Source: Neptunicoccus cionae
Lineage (GTDB): Bacteria; Pseudomonadota; Alphaproteobacteria; Rhodobacterales; Rhodobacteraceae
NCBI RefSeq assembly: GCF_014643735.1
Contig: NZ_BMKA01000001.1
Coordinates: 620,001-684,000, forward strand
Direction of reading: 5' to 3'
DNA length: 64,000 bases
Below are positions 1-10,969 of the stretch, one piece after another. The position numbers and the translations under genes were made by a program. The number at the start of each line of letters is the position of its first letter. Position 1 is the stretch's first letter. A model generated the notes under the pieces. It saw nothing but the letters and a program-made list of their open reading frames with translations. It ran no database searches and was not told where the DNA came from.

Positions 1-44
1 TGGCCTCCCGAGAAATGAAAACCAAGAGTTAAGGAGCACTCTCC

Positions 45-332
45 ATGGCACTCAAACCTTTGCACGACCGTGTACTGGTTCGCCGCCTTGAAGGCGACGA
101 AAAAACCGCAGGCGGTCTGATCATTCCGGATTCTGCAAAAGAGAAACCGGCTGAGGGCGAAATCATCGCTCTGGGCGAAGGCGCGCGCAAAGATAGCGGC
201 GAACTGATCCCAATGGCTGTTAGCGTTGGCGATAAAGTGTTGTTCGGTAAATGGTCCGGCACCGAAGTATCCGTTGATGGCGACGAGCTGTTGATGATGA
301 AAGAATCCGACATCCTCGGCATTCTTTCCTAA
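45..332 (+). CDS. groES: Co-chaperonin GroES (Hsp10)
   Basis: A 95-residue protein with the full GroES family pattern. It opens with a [10 protein letters not shown] strand, has the mobile-loop region around residues 18-32 ([16 protein letters not shown]), and ends with the GTEV..DG.ELL..KESDILG core. GroES forms the heptameric lid of the GroEL chamber in the cytosol. The start is supported by a strong AAGGAG Shine-Dalgarno about ten bases upstream. groEL follows 33 bp downstream on the same strand, the usual operon order. Any CIRCE or RpoH promoter would lie before the window start and cannot be seen. Confidence 0.98.
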   Translation: MALKPLHDRVLVRRLEGDEKTAGGLIIPDSAKEKPAEGEIIALGEGARKDSGELIPMAVSVGDKVLFGKWSGTEVSVDGDELLMMKESDILGILS

Positions 333-353
333 ACCGAACCGAAATACGAATAG

Positions 354-2015
<1,662 letters not shown>

Positions 2016-2120
2016 GAACCGGCTTTGGCCTTTGGGCCAAAACGGTTCCGCCTGTCAGGGTTTTGGCGATAACGCCAAGACCCGAACAGGCCAGCCCCAC
2101 TGACGTTTTAGTCAAAAAGA

Positions 2121-2158
2121 ACGGCCTCGCAGGTTCCTGCGGGGCCGTTTGCATTTTT
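2121..2158 (+). terminator. Terminator after groESL
   Basis: A 13-bp stem (ACGGCCTCGCAGG paired with CCTGCGGGGCCGT, one G-T pair) with a two-base loop is followed by TTTGCATTTTT. It fits a Rho-independent terminator for groESL. It lies just before the next, AT-rich gene. Confidence 0.8.
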
Positions 2159-2223
2159 GCGCGCTTGGATGCAATATAGCAAATTACGATAACATCATTA
2201 AAACTTTTTTTAAGGAGTTAGAA

Positions 2224-2664
2224 ATGGCGGAAGAAAATCAATCTCGAGATTTTCTTGAATTTCAAATGATTAATGAAAAGATAATTGAAATCGCCAATTC
2301 ATCTATCAAAACGCTTGTACTGATTAATGGCGCCGCAGCGGTTTCACTTCTTACGTTTATTTCGTCGCAGTTAAATTCTACCAACTATAATTCGAATTTG
2401 ATTACATTGGCGACTGAACCACTGACGATGTTCGCGCTTGGCGTGTTTTTCGCATGCCTTGGAATGCTTTTCAGCTACCTTACGCATTATGCCACTCTTG
2501 TTCGGATCAATAAACGAAAAGGTGAGGATAAGGGCGCGTGTATTTGGAGATGGGTCAAGCGTGTCGTGCATCTAGTTTCAGCGGTGGCGATTTCCGGTTC
2601 GTTGGCTAGTTTTCTTTTGGGTATTGTTCAATTCAGAGATGCAATAACTGTCGTTTTTTACTAA
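2224..2664 (+). CDS. Small AT-rich membrane protein of unknown function
   Basis: A 146-residue protein I do not recognise. The start at 2224 is chosen because AAGGAG lies just upstream; a longer reading frame from 2149 would run into the groESL terminator. The N-terminus is acidic and polar. Hydrophobic segments follow at roughly residues 30-50 (TLVLINGAAAVSLLTFIS), 65-90 (FALGVFFACLGMLFSYLTHYATL) and 115-140, with a basic cytoplasmic loop RINKRKGEDKG. The gene is visibly richer in A+T than its neighbours, which suggests horizontal acquisition. It stands alone between groEL and a DMT exporter. Confidence 0.7.
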   Translation: MAEENQSRDFLEFQMINEKIIEIANSSIKTLVLINGAAAVSLLTFISSQLNSTNYNSNLITLATEPLTMFALGVFFACLGMLFSYLTHYATLVRINKRKGEDKGACIWRWVKRVVHLVSAVAISGSLASFLLGIVQFRDAITVVFY

Positions 2665-2761
2665 GCTAGTGAAGCGCTGTACTACCCACTTCGCACTGAC
2701 GTTTTCGTCATAGCCAAATTTTGCGATTGCGCCGTGTGGCGCCGACTGCTTCAAACCTGTC

Positions 2762-3601
2762 ATGCAATTGATCCTACTGACCATCCTGACAATGATCGCC
2801 TTCGCGGCCAATTCGGTTTTGAACCGGATGGGATTGGCGGGTGGCCTGATTGATCCTGCCAGTTTCGCGCTGGTGCGTGTGGCGAGCGGGGCAGGGGTTC
2901 TGGTTCTGCTGGTGGTTTTGCGACAGGGGCGGTTGGCGGGATTCTTTGAACCGGCAAGGCCTTGGGCTGTGATCGGACTGGCGGCCTATATGCTGGGGTT
3001 TTCTTTTGCTTATGTAGCATTAGATGCGGGAACGGGCGCGTTGATCCTGTTTGGTGGCGTCCAGATTACCATGTTTGCGGGCGCGGTTCTGGCAGGCAAG
3101 GCGCCGGTGCCGCTGCAATGGCTTGGCGCGGGGATTGCTTTTGGTGGGCTCGCCTATCTGCTGGCACCCTCCGCCAGTGCGCCGGATTTGACGAGCGCGG
3201 GGCTGATGACGATCGCAGCTTTGGGGTGGGGTGTCTATTCGCTGATCGGTCAGAAAACGGCAGATCCACTGGGGGCAACGGCGGCAAATTTTGTGCTGGC
3301 CCTGCCGTTCGCACTGGTCGGGCTGCCGCTGGTTTCTGCGCTTCATCTGACACCGGCTGGTGTGATACTCGCCTTTTTGTCAGGCGCTGTAACTTCGGCC
3401 CTTGGCTATGCGCTGTGGTATTGGGTGTTGCCGCAACTGGCCACGGCCACTGCTGCGGTGGCACAGCTAAGCGTACCCATCATCGCAGCTTTTGGCGGGA
3501 CGGCGCTGTTGGGTGAACCAGTCAGCCTTGAATTTGTGATTTCTGCTGGGCTGGTGCTTGGGGGGATCGGGGTTTCGGTGTTCGCTACAAATCGCCAATA
3601 A
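2762..3601 (+). CDS. EamA/DMT-family exporter
   Basis: A 279-residue, very hydrophobic protein with about ten predicted transmembrane helices arranged as two EamA repeats, roughly residues 1-135 and 145-275. Signature-like stretches include NRMGLAGG near the N-terminus and GYALWYWVLPQL followed by LSVPIIAAFGGTALLGEPVS in the second half. EamA proteins of the drug/metabolite transporter superfamily export small metabolites across the inner membrane. The substrate cannot be read from sequence. The gene appears to be transcribed alone; a short spacer separates it from the next gene. Confidence 0.85.
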   Translation: MQLILLTILTMIAFAANSVLNRMGLAGGLIDPASFALVRVASGAGVLVLLVVLRQGRLAGFFEPARPWAVIGLAAYMLGFSFAYVALDAGTGALILFGGVQITMFAGAVLAGKAPVPLQWLGAGIAFGGLAYLLAPSASAPDLTSAGLMTIAALGWGVYSLIGQKTADPLGATAANFVLALPFALVGLPLVSALHLTPAGVILAFLSGAVTSALGYALWYWVLPQLATATAAVAQLSVPIIAAFGGTALLGEPVSLEFVISAGLVLGGIGVSVFATNRQ

Positions 3602-3650
3602 GGTGGCCTCTTTCTTGACAATTCCGGTGCCGCCACCTTTATGCTAGACC

Positions 3651-4367
3651 ATGAAAGCAACCCTGTTCACAGTCTGGATACTTGGAATGGTCACATTCAT
3701 CGCCCCCGCCGCCCGTGCCGGCGAATGTGTGATCCTGTTGCACGGTCTGGCCCGCAGCGCCACGTCGATGTTGCTGATGGAATGGCGGTTGAAGCGGGCG
3801 GGCTACCACGTTGTAAACCTTGATTATCCCAGCAAGGACGCCACGATTGAAGAACTGGCCAACAGCGCTGTTCCTGCCGCCTTGCACAAATGCCGATCCG
3901 CCAAAAAGGTGCATTTCGTAACCCATTCAATGGGTGGAATTCTTCTGCGCTATTACATGGGAAATGTGTCCCAGCCCCCCGCGCGGCTGGGCCGTTCCGT
4001 GATGCTGGCACCGCCCAATAAGGGCACAGAGGTTGTGGATCAGATGACCGATGTGCCGGGGTTCGAATTTTGGAACGGGATCGCAGGCATGCAGCTTGGC
4101 ACGGGACCTGACAGCCTGCCTGCGAAGTTGGGGCCGGTGCGCTTTCCTGTGGGTGTGATTGCGGGGGATCAGACGATGAATCCGCTGCTTTCCTCGCTGA
4201 TCGACGGGCCAAACGACGGTAAAGTCAGCGTCGAAAGCACCAAGGTCGAGGGGATGGCGGATCACATCGTTCTCCATGTGACCCACACATTTATGATGAA
4301 CAACCCGAAGGTCTATGAACAGGTAGAGTATTTCCTGAAATTCGGCGCGTTCAAGCGGGACCCGTGA
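3651..4367 (+). CDS. Exported alpha/beta hydrolase (lipase-like)
   Basis: A 238-residue protein with a signal peptide (hydrophobic core about residues 5-20, cleavage probably after ARA at 21-23). The alpha/beta-hydrolase fold is shown by the oxyanion segment ILLHGLARS and by the nucleophile elbow THSMGG with Ser93. Candidate acid and base lie in DGPNDGKV and in the HVTHTF segment. Such enzymes are probably periplasmic esterases or lipases; the substrate is unknown. The 3' end overlaps the convergent purK gene by 17 bp. Confidence 0.8.
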   Translation: MKATLFTVWILGMVTFIAPAARAGECVILLHGLARSATSMLLMEWRLKRAGYHVVNLDYPSKDATIEELANSAVPAALHKCRSAKKVHFVTHSMGGILLRYYMGNVSQPPARLGRSVMLAPPNKGTEVVDQMTDVPGFEFWNGIAGMQLGTGPDSLPAKLGPVRFPVGVIAGDQTMNPLLSSLIDGPNDGKVSVESTKVEGMADHIVLHVTHTFMMNNPKVYEQVEYFLKFGAFKRDP

Positions 4368-5424
4368 TCTTGTTCACATGGCCCATCTTGCGGCCCGGTT
4401 TTGCCTCGGCCTTACCGTAAAGATGCAGTCCCACGCTTGAGTCCTGCGACAGGGTCGCAACGTCGTTCACTTCTTCACCGATCAGATTTGTCATCACCAC
4501 ATTGGAGTGCCGTTTCCCGTCCCCCAAAGGCCAACCCGCAACCGCGCGGATGTGCTGTTCGAACTGGTCGATGACACAGCCGTTTTGCGTCCAGTGACCG
4601 GAGTTGTGCACCCGCGGTGCGATCTCGTTCACAATCAGACCATGCGGTGTCACGAACAGTTCCACACCCATGACGCCGACATAATCCAGCGCGTTGAGGA
4701 TTTGCCCCGTCAGGATAATCGCATCTGTGTGCTGGCTGCGGTTCAGCTTGGCGGGCAGGGTGGTGGTGTGGAGGATCCCGTCACGGTGGACGTTTTCACC
4801 GGGATCAAAACAGGTCACGGCGCCGTCCTGCGCCCGTGCGCCAATGACCGAGACTTCGTGGGTGAAATCAATGAAACCTTCAAGAACACAAGGGGTTTCG
4901 CCCAGTTCCTGCCATGCGGATGTTGGATTTGTGCTGTCTTTCAGGCGCACCTGACCCTTGCCGTCATACCCGAACCGGCGGGTTTTCAGGATCGAAGGCA
5001 CGCCGACTTTCTCTACTGCTGCGGTGAGATCCTCGGCGGTTTCTACGTTGGCATAGGGCGCGCATTTCAGGCCTAGCGAGGTCAGGAACTCTTTCTCGAC
5101 AATCCGGTCCTGAGAGGTTGCCAGTGCGCGTCTGTTGGGCAGCACGGGCCGGATGGTTTCGATCAGGTCCAGCGCCTCTGCGGGGATGTTCTCAAACTCG
5201 TAGGTGATGACATCTACTGACTGAGCAAAGCTGCGCAAGGCGTCTGCGTCCTCGTAAGGGGCGGTGGTCACACGATCGGCCACGTGTCCGGCCGGGGGAT
5301 TGGCGCCCGGTTCGAAAATGTGGGTTTTGAACCCCAAACGGGAAGCGGCAACTGACAGCATTCGCCCCAATTGTCCGCCGCCCAGAATTCCGATGGTCGC
5401 GCCGGTTTGCAAAGGATCAGTCAT
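4351..5424 (-). CDS. purK: 5-(carboxyamino)imidazole ribonucleotide synthase PurK
   Basis: A 357-residue ATP-grasp enzyme that carboxylates aminoimidazole ribonucleotide with bicarbonate in purine synthesis. The N-terminus shows the PurK glycine-rich motif [14 protein letters not shown]. The ATP-grasp core includes [14 protein letters not shown], and a catalytic segment reads [14 protein letters not shown]. The ATG at 5424 is preferred over a TTG one codon upstream. The start overlaps the end of purE by 8 bp, so translation is coupled. PurE converts the product to CAIR. Confidence 0.97.
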   Translation of the reverse strand: MTDPLQTGATIGILGGGQLGRMLSVAASRLGFKTHIFEPGANPPAGHVADRVTTAPYEDADALRSFAQSVDVITYEFENIPAEALDLIETIRPVLPNRRALATSQDRIVEKEFLTSLGLKCAPYANVETAEDLTAAVEKVGVPSILKTRRFGYDGKGQVRLKDSTNPTSAWQELGETPCVLEGFIDFTHEVSVIGARAQDGAVTCFDPGENVHRDGILHTTTLPAKLNRSQHTDAIILTGQILNALDYVGVMGVELFVTPHGLIVNEIAPRVHNSGHWTQNGCVIDQFEQHIRAVAGWPLGDGKRHSNVVMTNLIGEEVNDVATLSQDSSVGLHLYGKAEAKPGRKMGHVNKITGPA

Positions 5425-5905
5425 CAACAGGTTCTTCCGGAATAGAGGCGCTGAGAGCTGCGCGCCAGTCTTCGAGTTTTTCAGCTAGTTCCGCGTCGGA
5501 ATTGGCCAGAATCGCCGCTGCCATAAGGCCGGCATTGGCAGCACCCGCAGGGCCGATGGCCATTGTGCCAACGGGGAAGCCTTTGGGCATCTGAACGATG
5601 GAATAAAGGCTGTCCACACCCGAAAGCGCCTTGGTTTGCACCGGCACACCCAGCACGGGAACGCGGGTTTTGGAAGATACCATGCCGGGCAGATGGGCCG
5701 CCCCGCCAGCACCGGCGATTATCACCTGTAATCCCCGTTCGGCCGCGGTTTTTCCATAGGTCCAGAGACGGTCGGGGGTGCGGTGGGCCGAGACGATCTT
5801 GCTTTCGTAAGCAACGCCCAATTCATCCAGAATATCAGCTGCATGTTTCATTGTGGGCCAGTCCGACTGGCTGCCCATGATGATCCCGACTTTAACCTGT
5901 GTCAT
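5417..5905 (-). CDS. purE: N5-carboxyaminoimidazole ribonucleotide mutase PurE
   Basis: A 162-residue class I PurE. The family motifs are complete: [10 protein letters not shown] at the N-terminus, SAHRTPDR with the catalytic His, [14 protein letters not shown], and PVLGVPVQ. It interconverts N5-CAIR and CAIR and acts directly after PurK. The start at 5905 ([10 protein letters not shown]) gives a normal length; the frame stays open twelve codons further upstream, but that extension is not expected. It lies 54 bp downstream of the small YdcH-like gene and upstream of purK, all on one strand. Confidence 0.97.
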   Translation of the reverse strand: MTQVKVGIIMGSQSDWPTMKHAADILDELGVAYESKIVSAHRTPDRLWTYGKTAAERGLQVIIAGAGGAAHLPGMVSSKTRVPVLGVPVQTKALSGVDSLYSIVQMPKGFPVGTMAIGPAGAANAGLMAAAILANSDAELAEKLEDWRAALSASIPEEPVDD

Positions 5906-5959
5906 CCGGTAATTCCGCCTGTTTGATAATGAAGGCCGCACTATAGGTAATATGTGAAT

Positions 5960-6178
5960 TTAGGCAATAATGTCGGGCGTGATTTCATCTTCCAGGCGGC
6001 GGATTTGATCCTTGATCGCCAGTTTCTGACGCTTCAACCGTTGCAGGGTCAGCGCATCGGCGTGGCCCTTGTCGTGCAGGGCGTGAATGGCTTCGTCCAG
6101 ATCCCTATGCTCCTGCCGTCGGGTTTCCAATTTGACGCGAAGCACCTCTGTGCGATCCATCTGCGGTGAAGCTGTCAT
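5960..6178 (-). CDS. YdcH/DUF465-family small protein
   Basis: A 72-residue charged, helical protein matching the DUF465 (YdcH) pattern. The core resembles RVKLETRRQEHRDLDEAIHAL followed by LKRQKLAIKDQIRRLEDEI, which should form a short coiled-coil hairpin. The molecular role of the family is not established. It precedes purE-purK on the same strand with a 54-bp gap, so it may be the first gene of that transcript. A downstream ATG at codon 7 is an alternative start. Confidence 0.8.
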   Translation of the reverse strand: MTASPQMDRTEVLRVKLETRRQEHRDLDEAIHALHDKGHADALTLQRLKRQKLAIKDQIRRLEDEITPDIIA

Positions 6179-6257
6179 GGCAGTCCTGAAAATAAGTCTC
6201 CTGTCATCATCTTAACGTGATCTGAAACGGCTTAACAACCAATCGTTTCAATAAGTT

Positions 6258-6286
6258 CTTGAGAATCCGGCAGGGCCACCCCATAT
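6258..6286 (+). promoter_or_regulatory. RpoH (sigma-32) type heat-shock promoter for hsp20
   Basis: CTTGAG at 6258-6263 is separated by 15 bp from CCCCATAT at 6279-6286. This matches the sigma-32 consensus (CTTGAA, 13-17 bp, CCCCATnT) nearly perfectly. The start of transcription would be about 6293, giving a leader of about 57 nt for the small heat-shock protein gene at 6350. Confidence 0.75.
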
Positions 6287-6349
6287 TCCTTACAGGGTCG
6301 CCGCTTTTGGGGCCTAGCTAAAGTCGCTTAACCGTAAAGGGCTTACTGT

Positions 6350-6763
6350 ATGACAAAAATATCCTTTGCCTCGCATCCGTTTTTGCTCGGGTTCGAACAA
6401 CTCGACCGTTTGGTCGAGCGGACCGCGAAATCGGGGAACGAAGGTTACCCCCCTTATAATATCGAACAAAGTGCTGATGATTCCTATCGCATCACGCTTG
6501 CGGTTGCCGGTTTCCGCGAGGAAGATTTGGCAATCACGCTGGAGAACGCCCAGTTGGTCATCCGCGGGCGTCAAGTGGACGACAGCGATGGGCGCGTCTT
6601 CCTGCACCGTGGGATCGCCGCCCGCCAGTTCCAGCGCTCTTTCGTGCTGGCCGAAGGCGTAGAGGTTGCTGGCGCTTCAATGGAGAACGGGTTGCTGCAC
6701 GTGGACTTGCGCCGCTCTGTTCCCGAGACGGTGGTTCAGACCATCGAAATTAATAACAAGTAG
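6350..6763 (+). CDS. Small heat-shock protein, Hsp20/IbpA type
   Basis: A 137-residue alpha-crystallin-family chaperone. The N-terminus (FASHPFLLGFEQLDRLVER) and the start of the alpha-crystallin domain (YPPYNIEQSADDSYRITLAVAGF) are typical of the proteobacterial IbpA/HspA group. The domain closes with SMENGLLHVDLRRSVPE, carrying the conserved G-L-L motif. It holds unfolded proteins in the cytosol under heat stress. An RpoH-type promoter lies about 60 bp upstream, and a DUF1150 gene follows 11 bp downstream, probably in the same operon. Confidence 0.93.
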   Translation: MTKISFASHPFLLGFEQLDRLVERTAKSGNEGYPPYNIEQSADDSYRITLAVAGFREEDLAITLENAQLVIRGRQVDDSDGRVFLHRGIAARQFQRSFVLAEGVEVAGASMENGLLHVDLRRSVPETVVQTIEINNK

Positions 6764-6774
6764 GAGGCACGATT

Positions 6775-7002
6775 ATGGACGTTAAGTTTAATTTTCCCTT
6801 TAAATTCGATGATCGCACGGTTTATGTGCGGCCGGTTGAGTTTTCGGATCTTCCCGAGGATCTGCGAGAGCAGCTTCAAGGAGATGAACATATCTATGCC
6901 ATCCACTCTGAGAACGGGGAGCGATTGGCGCTGGCCAAAGATCGCGACATCGCTTTTGCGCTGGCCCGAACAAACGAGTTTGAACCCGTAAGTGTTCACT
7001 AA
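6775..7002 (+). CDS. DUF1150-family protein
   Basis: A 75-residue protein matching the alphaproteobacterial DUF1150 pattern: YVRPVEFSDLPEDLREQLQGDEHIYAIHSENGERLALAKDRDIAFALARTNEFEPVSVH. The function is unknown. It follows hsp20 after 11 bp with a good AGGAGG site at the end of that gene, so both are probably heat-induced from the 6258-6286 promoter. A perfect hairpin terminator lies 37 bp downstream. Confidence 0.9.
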   Translation: MDVKFNFPFKFDDRTVYVRPVEFSDLPEDLREQLQGDEHIYAIHSENGERLALAKDRDIAFALARTNEFEPVSVH

Positions 7003-7038
7003 AGCGAAACGCTTTAGAAAAGGTTAATATAAACGCTC

Positions 7039-7060
7039 AAAGCGGGTTTCGACCCGCTTT
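7039..7060 (+). terminator. Terminator after hsp20-DUF1150
   Basis: A perfect 9-bp stem, AAAGCGGGT paired with ACCCGCTTT, encloses a TTCG tetraloop. A-rich on the left and T-rich on the right, it could end transcripts from both sides, including the small minus-strand gene at 7063-7380. Confidence 0.7.
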
Positions 7061-7062
7061 GG

Positions 7063-7380
7063 TCACTCCGATCTGGTCCGCAAAGCGCGCGCCTGAATGG
7101 ATCGGGCCTGAAAAGGCCCTGCCGCATTCCCGAAATATTGGCTTTCAGAGCGTCCCTCTATCGTTCTTGCGCTTTCAGGCTGGAACGGGGCGGATGTTGG
7201 GACGCCGGTTAATAATTGGTGGACGTATGCCTTGAAACAGCTGAACCGCTGTATCCAAGTCCGCTTTTGCTTGGGCTCAAGCTCCGGTTTTGGAAATTCC
7301 TTCCGCACGGGTTGAAAGGCGGGACGGCTTTTTGATTCTCTGGGCGCAGGGGCTTCGGTCTGGCCAATTGGAACTGGCAT
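7063..7380 (-). CDS. Small basic hypothetical protein
   Basis: A 105-residue protein with no family I recognise. The start at 7380 (MPVPIGQTEAP) is chosen because GGAG lies nine bases upstream; the frame stays open seven codons further. The N-terminal third is rich in Pro, Lys and Glu and looks disordered. A short WIQRFSCFKAYVHQLL segment could form an amphipathic helix. An inverted repeat lies 26 bp upstream of the start. The gene is isolated between two terminators. It is probably real, but codon-use statistics and homology were not available. Confidence 0.5.
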   Translation of the reverse strand: MPVPIGQTEAPAPRESKSRPAFQPVRKEFPKPELEPKQKRTWIQRFSCFKAYVHQLLTGVPTSAPFQPESARTIEGRSESQYFGNAAGPFQARSIQARALRTRSE

Positions 7381-7405
7381 ACTCTTTACTCCGATATTCA
7401 AACTT

Positions 7406-7424
7406 AGGGACGGTACTAGTCCCT
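7406..7424. promoter_or_regulatory. Inverted repeat upstream of the 7063-7380 gene
   Basis: AGGGAC and GTCCCT arms separated by seven bases form a perfect dyad just upstream of the small gene's ribosome-binding site. It could be an operator or a leader hairpin; no regulator can be assigned. Confidence 0.4.
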
Positions 7425-7511
7425 GACTTAACGGAAAGCTACGAGCCGAATGTGTCGAAAATTTGAATAAATCGGTCAGGTTTTAAGGAATTGGCAGTCA
7501 CCCAATTCATG

Positions 7512-7539
7512 CAAAAACCCGGCGCGATGGCCGGGTTTT
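7512..7539 (-). terminator. Terminator after the sulfate-activation gene
   Basis: On the minus strand a GAAAACCCGGCC / GCCGGGTTTTT-type hairpin with a short loop ends in a T run, 24 bp after the stop codon of the Sat-CysC gene. Confidence 0.75.
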
Positions 7540-7562
7540 CACTGGTTTCAAAGGATCGCAGA

Positions 7563-9632
7563 TCAGGCAGCGATCAGACCCATGCTTTCCAGCTTTAGCA
7601 GAACCTGATGGGCGCAGTTGTCCACATCTGTGTTCTCTGTTTCGATCCGCAGTTCAGGGTGTTCTGGAACGTCATAGGGGTCTGAAATCCCTGTGAATTC
7701 CTTGATTTTGCCTTCGCGGGCCAGTTTGTACAGGCCTTTGCGGTCACGCCGTTCACACTCTTCAATAGAGGTGGCAACGTGGACTTCAAGGAAGGCACCA
7801 AACTGTTCGATATCTTCGCGCACAGCCCGACGAGTGGTCGCATAGGGCGCGATCGGCGCACAGATAGCGATACCGCCGTTTTTGGTGATCTCGGACGCCA
7901 CATATCCGATGCGACGGATGTTCAGATCGCGGTGCTCTTTAGAGAAGCCCAGTTCCGAAGACAGGTTCTTGCGCACCAGATCACCGTCCAGCAGGGTTGT
8001 CGGACGACCACCCATTTCCATCAGTTTCACCATCAAAGCATTGGCGATAGTGGATTTGCCAGAGCCGGAGAAACCGGTGAAAAACACAGTAAAGCCTTGC
8101 TGTGCCCGTGGTGGACGGGTGCGGCGCAATTCTGTCACAACGGCAGGGAAGGAGAACCATTCAGGGATTTCCAGGCCTTCAGACAGCCGGCGACGCAATT
8201 CTGTGCCGGAGATGTTCAGGATGGTCACGTCATCCTTATCTTCGATTTCGTCCGCTGGTTCGTATTGTGCGCGGTCTTGCACGTAAACCATGTGTTTGAA
8301 ATCGACCATTTTGATGCCCATTTCTTCTTCGTGGGCACGGAACAGGTCTTGCGCGTCGTAAGGACCGTAGAAATCTTCGCCTTGGCTGTTGTTGCCGGGG
8401 CCAGCGTGATCGCGGCCAACGATGAAGTGGGTGCAGCCGTGGTTTTTACGGATCAGACCGTGCCAGACAGCCTCACGCGGGCCAGCCATACGCATGGCAA
8501 GGTTCAGCAGGGACATGGATGTTGTCGATGCAGGGTACTGGTCCAGAACAGCCTCGTAGCAGCGCACGCGGGTGAAGTGATCGATGTCACCCGGTTTGGT
8601 CAGGCCAACAACCGGATGGATCAGCAGGTTGGCTTGCGCTTCTTTTGCGGCGCGGAAGGTCAGTTCCTGATGGGCGCGGTGCAGCGGGTTACGGGTTTGG
8701 AACGCAACCACTTTGCGCCAGCCCATTTTGCGGAAGTAAGCACGCAGTTCGTTTGGCGTGTTGCGACGGGCGCGGAAATCATAGTGCATCGGTTGCTGGA
8801 TGCCGATGATCGGCCCGCCAAGGTAAACTTCGCCAGCAGTGTTGTGCAAATAGTTCACGGCAGGGTGGGCCAGATCGTCTGCGCCAAAAACCTTTTCAGC
8901 CTCAAGCGCTTTGTTCGGGGTCCAGTTGTCTGTCACAGACATAACTGCAAGAATAACACCTTCAGGATCGCGCAGTGCGATATCCTGACCGATTTCAACA
9001 GACTCGGCGAATTTTTTTGGCACGTCGAGTGTGATGGGCATCGGCCACAGTGCGCCGTCTGCCATACGCATGTTTTCAACAACACCGTCGTAATCGGCTT
9101 CTGACATGAAACCTTTCAGCGGGTTGAAGCCACCGTTCATCAGCAGTTCGAGGTCGCAAACCTGACGGGCTGTCAGATCCCAAGACGGCAGCTGTGCCGC
9201 TTCGAATTTCATCTTTTCGGCACTGTCGTGTGAAACGTAGAGCTCCGAAATAGGGGCGAGATTGTTTTCCATCATTATAGTCCTGTGTTTAAGTGGAACC
9301 AGATTGGACGTGGTCCCGGTCAATTCAGCATGCAGCGCGTCATATTCCGCGAATTTACGTGCCAGAAAACTGTCGGTGAGCCGGATTTTCTCCGCCTCAC
9401 CCCGTGAGGTAAGCGTATAGGTGAACCGCTGGCGTTTATCCGGTCCGTTGCGGTCGCTGATCCTGACCAGCTTGGCCTCGGTTGCGGATTTCAGCAGGGC
9501 ATTGAGGCGACCCAACGACACCCCGATCGCAGCGGCAAGCGCGCGCTGCGAGGCATCTGAAGCACGATCAATCTGGCGGAGGAGCCGGAAGAGCTGATCT
9601 TCTTCATCGTTATTGGGTTTTGCGCTCTGCAA
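7563..9632 (-). CDS. Sulfate adenylyltransferase / APS kinase with in-frame MarR-like N-terminus
   Basis: A 689-codon frame. Residues 120-689 form a complete bifunctional enzyme: ATP sulfurylase with QTRNPLHRAHQ and GRDHAGPG, then APS kinase with the P-loop GFSGSGKST. It makes PAPS from sulfate in the cytosol. Residues 1-118 form a winged-helix domain resembling MarR-family EPS-associated regulators: RALAAAIGVSLGRLNALLKS, then a wing and FLARKFAEYDALHAEL. No stop separates the two. An internal ATG-ATG at 9275/9272, preceded by CAGGAC, matches the usual start of stand-alone Sat-CysC. So the frame could be a true fusion, or two overlapping products could be made. A terminator follows at 7512-7539. 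Confidence 0.9.
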   Translation of the reverse strand: MQSAKPNNDEEDQLFRLLRQIDRASDASQRALAAAIGVSLGRLNALLKSATEAKLVRISDRNGPDKRQRFTYTLTSRGEAEKIRLTDSFLARKFAEYDALHAELTGTTSNLVPLKHRTIMMENNLAPISELYVSHDSAEKMKFEAAQLPSWDLTARQVCDLELLMNGGFNPLKGFMSEADYDGVVENMRMADGALWPMPITLDVPKKFAESVEIGQDIALRDPEGVILAVMSVTDNWTPNKALEAEKVFGADDLAHPAVNYLHNTAGEVYLGGPIIGIQQPMHYDFRARRNTPNELRAYFRKMGWRKVVAFQTRNPLHRAHQELTFRAAKEAQANLLIHPVVGLTKPGDIDHFTRVRCYEAVLDQYPASTTSMSLLNLAMRMAGPREAVWHGLIRKNHGCTHFIVGRDHAGPGNNSQGEDFYGPYDAQDLFRAHEEEMGIKMVDFKHMVYVQDRAQYEPADEIEDKDDVTILNISGTELRRRLSEGLEIPEWFSFPAVVTELRRTRPPRAQQGFTVFFTGFSGSGKSTIANALMVKLMEMGGRPTTLLDGDLVRKNLSSELGFSKEHRDLNIRRIGYVASEITKNGGIAICAPIAPYATTRRAVREDIEQFGAFLEVHVATSIEECERRDRKGLYKLAREGKIKEFTGISDPYDVPEHPELRIETENTDVDNCAHQVLLKLESMGLIAA

Positions 9633-9770
9633 TGTCCATACCTGCGAATCAAAGTTTGTTCACGCGTGAACACATAGGCTGGAACGCGCCGTGGGCAAAG
9701 TGTTTTCTGTGGTATTGGCAGGAAAGGGCCGGATGTGACTCCGGAGCCACAGGGATGAAGGACAAAACGC

Positions 9771-9801
9771 AAAAGCCCCGACGGTTCGCATCGGGGCTTT
9801 T
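9771..9801 (-). terminator. Terminator after trxB
   Basis: A perfect 11-bp stem (AAAAGCCCCGA with TCGGGGCTTTT) and a nine-base loop lie 25 bp past the trxB stop. T runs flank it on both strands, so it may be bidirectional. Confidence 0.8.
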
Positions 9802-9825
9802 CCAATCTCACAGCTGAAAGCCGCT

Positions 9826-10800
<975 letters not shown>

Positions 10801-10892
10801 TTATATAAGGACGCAAAGGTCTAAGGGAAAGCAGAGGATTGTCACGCTGTTGCGATTGCCCAAAGACTGGGGTAGGTGGCGGCCACGGAAAT

Positions 10893-10916
10893 AATATTGC
10901 GCAGCTGCGAAATATT
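10893..10916. promoter_or_regulatory. 24-bp near-perfect palindrome, probable Lrp-type operator
   Basis: Arms of AATATT flank a CGCAGCTGCG centre, and only one symmetric pair of the 24 bp is mismatched. A further half copy (ATTATTGCGCAGC) continues to about 10927. It sits 54 bp before the Lrp-family start, in the trxB/lrp divergent spacer, where autoregulation is expected. Confidence 0.6.
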
Positions 10917-10969
10917 ATTGCGCAGCAGATGCGTTCTGCGTAATTTGCCGCGACGGCTGTGGAGATATT

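Noticed and set aside
7779-9104. 441-codon frame on the plus strand, opposite the sulfate-activation gene
   Set aside because: It is antisense to a clearly conserved enzyme, has no family features and no ribosome-binding site; it arises from the codon pattern of the true gene.
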